A stretch of DNA of 33,560 nucleotides from positions 1-33,560 of the forward strand of contig SXPB01000089.1 in NCBI GenBank assembly GCA_005776475.1. The letters are read 5' to 3'. The DNA comes from Planctomycetia bacterium (GTDB taxonomy: Bacteria; Planctomycetota; UBA1135; UBA2386). The stretch's first letter is position 1; the number at the start of each line of letters is the position of its first letter. The notes beneath the pieces were generated by a model. The model was not told the DNA's origin and did not search any database. It saw nothing but the letters and a program-made list of their open reading frames with translations. Position numbers and translations under genes: made by a program. Positions 31,242 to 33,560 of this stretch are shown here, one piece after another.

Positions 31242-33257
31242 TCAGAAGCGGGCCGTGAACGACAGCCGCACGCCGAACGGCTCGACCGGATGGAAGTGCA
31301 CGTCGTCGACAGCCGCCGATTCCCCGGGCAACTGCGAGCCGTAGAAGTACTCGATATCGCTGTCGTCACGGTCCAGAAGATTGAGCACGTCGAGCGCGAA
31401 CTCGCGCCGCGCATCGATCTGCCACGCCGCGCGCGCGTTCACCAGCGTCGTCGAACTTGACCGGACCGAACCGTCCTCGAGCAGCGGGCGATTGCCGAGA
31501 TGGCGCACCCGCACACCGACCGACACCGCATCGCTGCACGCAATGTCGAGGCCGCCGACGAGCGTCATCGGCAGCGTTCCCGGGATGTGGTCGCCGCCCG
31601 GATCGTTGCCACGGAAGCGGGCGTGGGCGAACGTCGCATCGGCGTCGAGTGTGAGCCACGACAGCGGCTGCCAGTGGTTGGCGAACTCGAAACCGTGCCG
31701 GCGCGAAGCGCGGCTGGGTTCGTTGGTGCCGGCGTCGCCGACGTAGAGCAGTTCGCTGTCGAGTTCGAGCCACCAGGCCGACACCGTCGAATGCAGGCCC
31801 GCGACCGCGTTCGTGCGCACCCCGACCTCGGCGCCCTTGCTGCGCACCAGCGGATCGACCGCCGTGCCGTCGCCCGGCTGTGAGGTGGTTGGGTCGTCGC
31901 GCAGCAGCACCCCGCGCGCATCGTTGCTGTGAAAGCCCGTGCCCGCGTTCGCGTACAGCTCGCTGCGCAACCACGGCCCGATGGCGATGCCGCCCTTGCC
32001 GTTGCCGATGCTGGCGTGCTCGTTGCCCGAGTTCGCCGCGAGGTCGCTGGCGACATCGAAGCGTTGGTGGTCGCCGCGCAGGCCGATGGTGCCGCGCAGC
32101 CAGTCGCACGGTTCGAGGCGCAGTTCGCCGTAGACCGACAGTGCGTGCACGTCGATGCCATCGCGCCGCACCGTCGCAGAACGCGTGCGCTGTGCGCTGG
32201 CGAACAGTCCGTTGCGGATCCAATCGCCGCGATACTCACTGCCCACGGTGACCTGCCCGATCATGCCGCCGGCGTTGAGCCAGAACGACCTCTCCGCAGT
32301 GAACCCGGCCACCGTGCGCTCGTCGCGTTGCTCGATCTGGTCGCCGCGCACCGGATCGACGAGCGCGTAGGTGAAGTTCGAGAACAGGTCGAGTTCGTAG
32401 TGCTGCACGAACGCACGCACCATCGCACTTCCATCAGCGACGGCCGGCCTCCATTCGGCCACCGTGCCGTACCACGTCGTGTCGCCACCGCTGGTCGGGT
32501 CGGTTGAGCCAAACCGGCTGAGCTGTCCCGAGCGCACCGCGCGCCGCGGGATCTGGTCGGTCGCCGTCCATCCGGCATCGTGCGCGAAGGCGGCGACGCG
32601 CAGCCGCTCGCTCGACCACGACGCATAGCCGTTGCGCTTCTGGTAGCCCTGTTCGACATCGAACGGGCCGTCGTCGTGCAGCAGTTCGAGCGCGAGCAAG
32701 AGGTCGCCGTCGCCGACCCGGTGCGAGCCGGCGAACAGCGAACGCGCATAGCCGTCGGGACCGACGGTGAACTTCGCGAACGGATCGATGCGGCGCACGT
32801 AGTCGATGTCGACAGCACCCGCCGACGCGAAGTCGCCGTCGCGCACGTCGTACGGGCCAAGCCGCCAGCGCACCGTGTCCACCAGTTCGGGGAGCAACGG
32901 ATTGAGGTCCGTGTAGCCCTGGCCGTGGCCGTGGCTCGGCATGTTCAGGGGCACGCCGAACAGCGTCGTCGCGAGATCGGTGCCGTGGTCCAGGTCGAAG
33001 CCGCGCACGAACAGTTGGTTGCTCTTGCCCGAGCCGCTGTGTTGCGTCGCGACCACGCCCGGCACCGCTTCGAGCAGTTCGGCGGGCCGTTGGATCGGTC
33101 GCCGCGCGAGTTCCTCGCCGCCGACAACGCCTTCGCTGGCGCGCTCGGCAATGCCGACGAGACTCTCGGCGCGGCCTTCGACAACCACGGTGGGAAGCCG
33201 CGTTGGACCTGGATCCTGCGGCAGGCTGGCCAACGCAACGAACAGCGACAGGGTCAT
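31242..33257 (-). CDS. TonB-dependent outer-membrane receptor
   Basis: 671 residues from ATG 33257. A signal peptide (TLSLFVALASLPQ) precedes a plug domain: LPTVVVEGRAESL, PAELLEAVPGVVATQHSG, NQLFVRGFDLDHGTDLAT and PLNMPSHGHGQGYTDLNPL. About 500 residues of amphipathic beta strands follow, ending in VEPFGVRLSFTARF with the aromatic last residue typical of outer-membrane barrels. The HGHGQGY loop is characteristic of a receptor subgroup found next to HupE/UreJ genes, thought to import a metal or metal complex. The start overlaps the upstream HupE gene by 4 bp (ATGA). Confidence 0.93.
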   Translation of the reverse strand: MTLSLFVALASLPQDPGPTRLPTVVVEGRAESLVGIAERASEGVVGGEELARRPIQRPAELLEAVPGVVATQHSGSGKSNQLFVRGFDLDHGTDLATTLFGVPLNMPSHGHGQGYTDLNPLLPELVDTVRWRLGPYDVRDGDFASAGAVDIDYVRRIDPFAKFTVGPDGYARSLFAGSHRVGDGDLLLALELLHDDGPFDVEQGYQKRNGYASWSSERLRVAAFAHDAGWTATDQIPRRAVRSGQLSRFGSTDPTSGGDTTWYGTVAEWRPAVADGSAMVRAFVQHYELDLFSNFTYALVDPVRGDQIEQRDERTVAGFTAERSFWLNAGGMIGQVTVGSEYRGDWIRNGLFASAQRTRSATVRRDGIDVHALSVYGELRLEPCDWLRGTIGLRGDHQRFDVASDLAANSGNEHASIGNGKGGIAIGPWLRSELYANAGTGFHSNDARGVLLRDDPTTSQPGDGTAVDPLVRSKGAEVGVRTNAVAGLHSTVSAWWLELDSELLYVGDAGTNEPSRASRRHGFEFANHWQPLSWLTLDADATFAHARFRGNDPGGDHIPGTLPMTLVGGLDIACSDAVSVGVRVRHLGNRPLLEDGSVRSSSTTLVNARAAWQIDARREFALDVLNLLDRDDSDIEYFYGSQLPGESAAVDDVHFHPVEPFGVRLSFTARF

Positions 33258-33560
33258 GGCAGCAATCTCTCGAACAACCAGAACAGGCCGGCGATGCCGA
33301 TCGCGACCGACAGCACGGTGGTCGCGCGGGCTCCGCGCGGCAGGCGCGTCGCGCGCGCGAGCAACGGCACGGCGACGCACGCGAAGGCCAGTTGCCCGGC
33401 TTCCACGCCCAGGTTGAAGGTCAGCAACGGCGTGAGGATGTCGGGCCCGCGCAGAGAATCGCCGAGCGAGGCGGCAAAGCCGAAGCCGTGCAGCAAGCCA
33501 AAGCCGAAGGCCAGCGGCCAACCGTGGGCGGCGCGGGATCCGAACAGGTTGGCGACCGCA
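33254..33560 (-). CDS. HupE/UreJ-family membrane protein, 5' partial
   Basis: The reading frame continues beyond the right edge, so only the C-terminal about 100 residues are seen. FGFGLLHGFGFAASL and LLTFNLGVEAGQLAFACVAVPLL are the family's signature helices (HGFGFA and FNxGVExGQ), with a last helix ending in WLFERLLP. HupE/UreJ proteins are thought to move Ni, Co or other divalent metals or to serve hydrogenase/urease maturation. No urease or hydrogenase gene is in view. The stop overlaps the TonB-receptor start by 4 bp, making an operon. Confidence 0.88.
   Translation of the reverse strand, partial: AVANLFGSRAAHGWPLAFGFGLLHGFGFAASLGDSLRGPDILTPLLTFNLGVEAGQLAFACVAVPLLARATRLPRGARATTVLSVAIGIAGLFWLFERLLP

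Noticed and set aside
2..33560. tRNA, rRNA, insertion sequence or prophage genes
   Set aside because: No transposase, integrase or tRNA-like cloverleaf was found on either strand by inspection.

Overview
This is a G+C-rich, densely packed bacterial window, most probably from a member of the Planctomycetota. The signs are an ECF sigma factor gene overlapping a membrane serine/threonine kinase gene, a Tat-exported Gfo/Idh/MocA oxidoreductase, several secreted beta-propeller proteins (Kelch, DUF4394), and a Cys/Gly-rich C-terminal module that two of those proteins appear to share. The lineage is an inference from gene content; no rRNA or tRNA gene was found.

Layout. 2-5761: the 3' part of a modular type I polyketide synthase (KS-AT-KR-DH-ACP-TE), closed by two strong hairpins. 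5966-6888: an overlapping HTH-regulator/VOC pair. 7069-9546 (minus): a PLP-dependent threonine dehydratase-like enzyme, a PaaI-type thioesterase and a SAM methyltransferase. 9605-12973 (plus): Tat oxidoreductase, mini-HAD phosphatase-like protein, small membrane protein, SRPBCC protein, a MoaD/ThiS-like protein without the Gly-Gly tail, and a frameshifted gene remnant. 12983-13795 (minus): a second methyltransferase. 14105-16546 (plus): two secreted Kelch propellers. 16577-23492 (minus): DPP-IV-like peptidase, GAF protein, a thioredoxin-fold protein lacking its CxxC, a UbiE-like methyltransferase, CutC, and a secreted protein with two DUF4394 propellers. 23645-27492 (plus): ECF sigma factor and Ser/Thr kinase with a TPR-like region. 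27597-29525 (plus): a three-gene bufferin-type RiPP operon. 29876-30370: an AT-richer orphan lipoprotein. 30467-33560 (minus): an overlapping or tightly spaced HupE/UreJ - TonB-dependent receptor - TonB operon that runs off the window.

The most interesting system is the bufferin-type operon. Its precursor's mature part consists of four 19-residue repeats, each with three cysteines (12 in all). It is followed by an MNIO (DUF692) enzyme and a DUF2063 partner. Upstream lies an ECF-type promoter candidate whose spacer is a perfect inverted repeat, 104 bp after an ECF sigma/kinase pair. With CutC about 6 kb upstream and a HupE-TonB receptor system about 1 kb downstream, this end of the window may be a metal (copper?) handling neighbourhood; that link is an inference. 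Two apparently damaged or repurposed genes also stand out: the CxxC-less thioredoxin-like protein and the frameshifted, truncated gene at 12517-12973.
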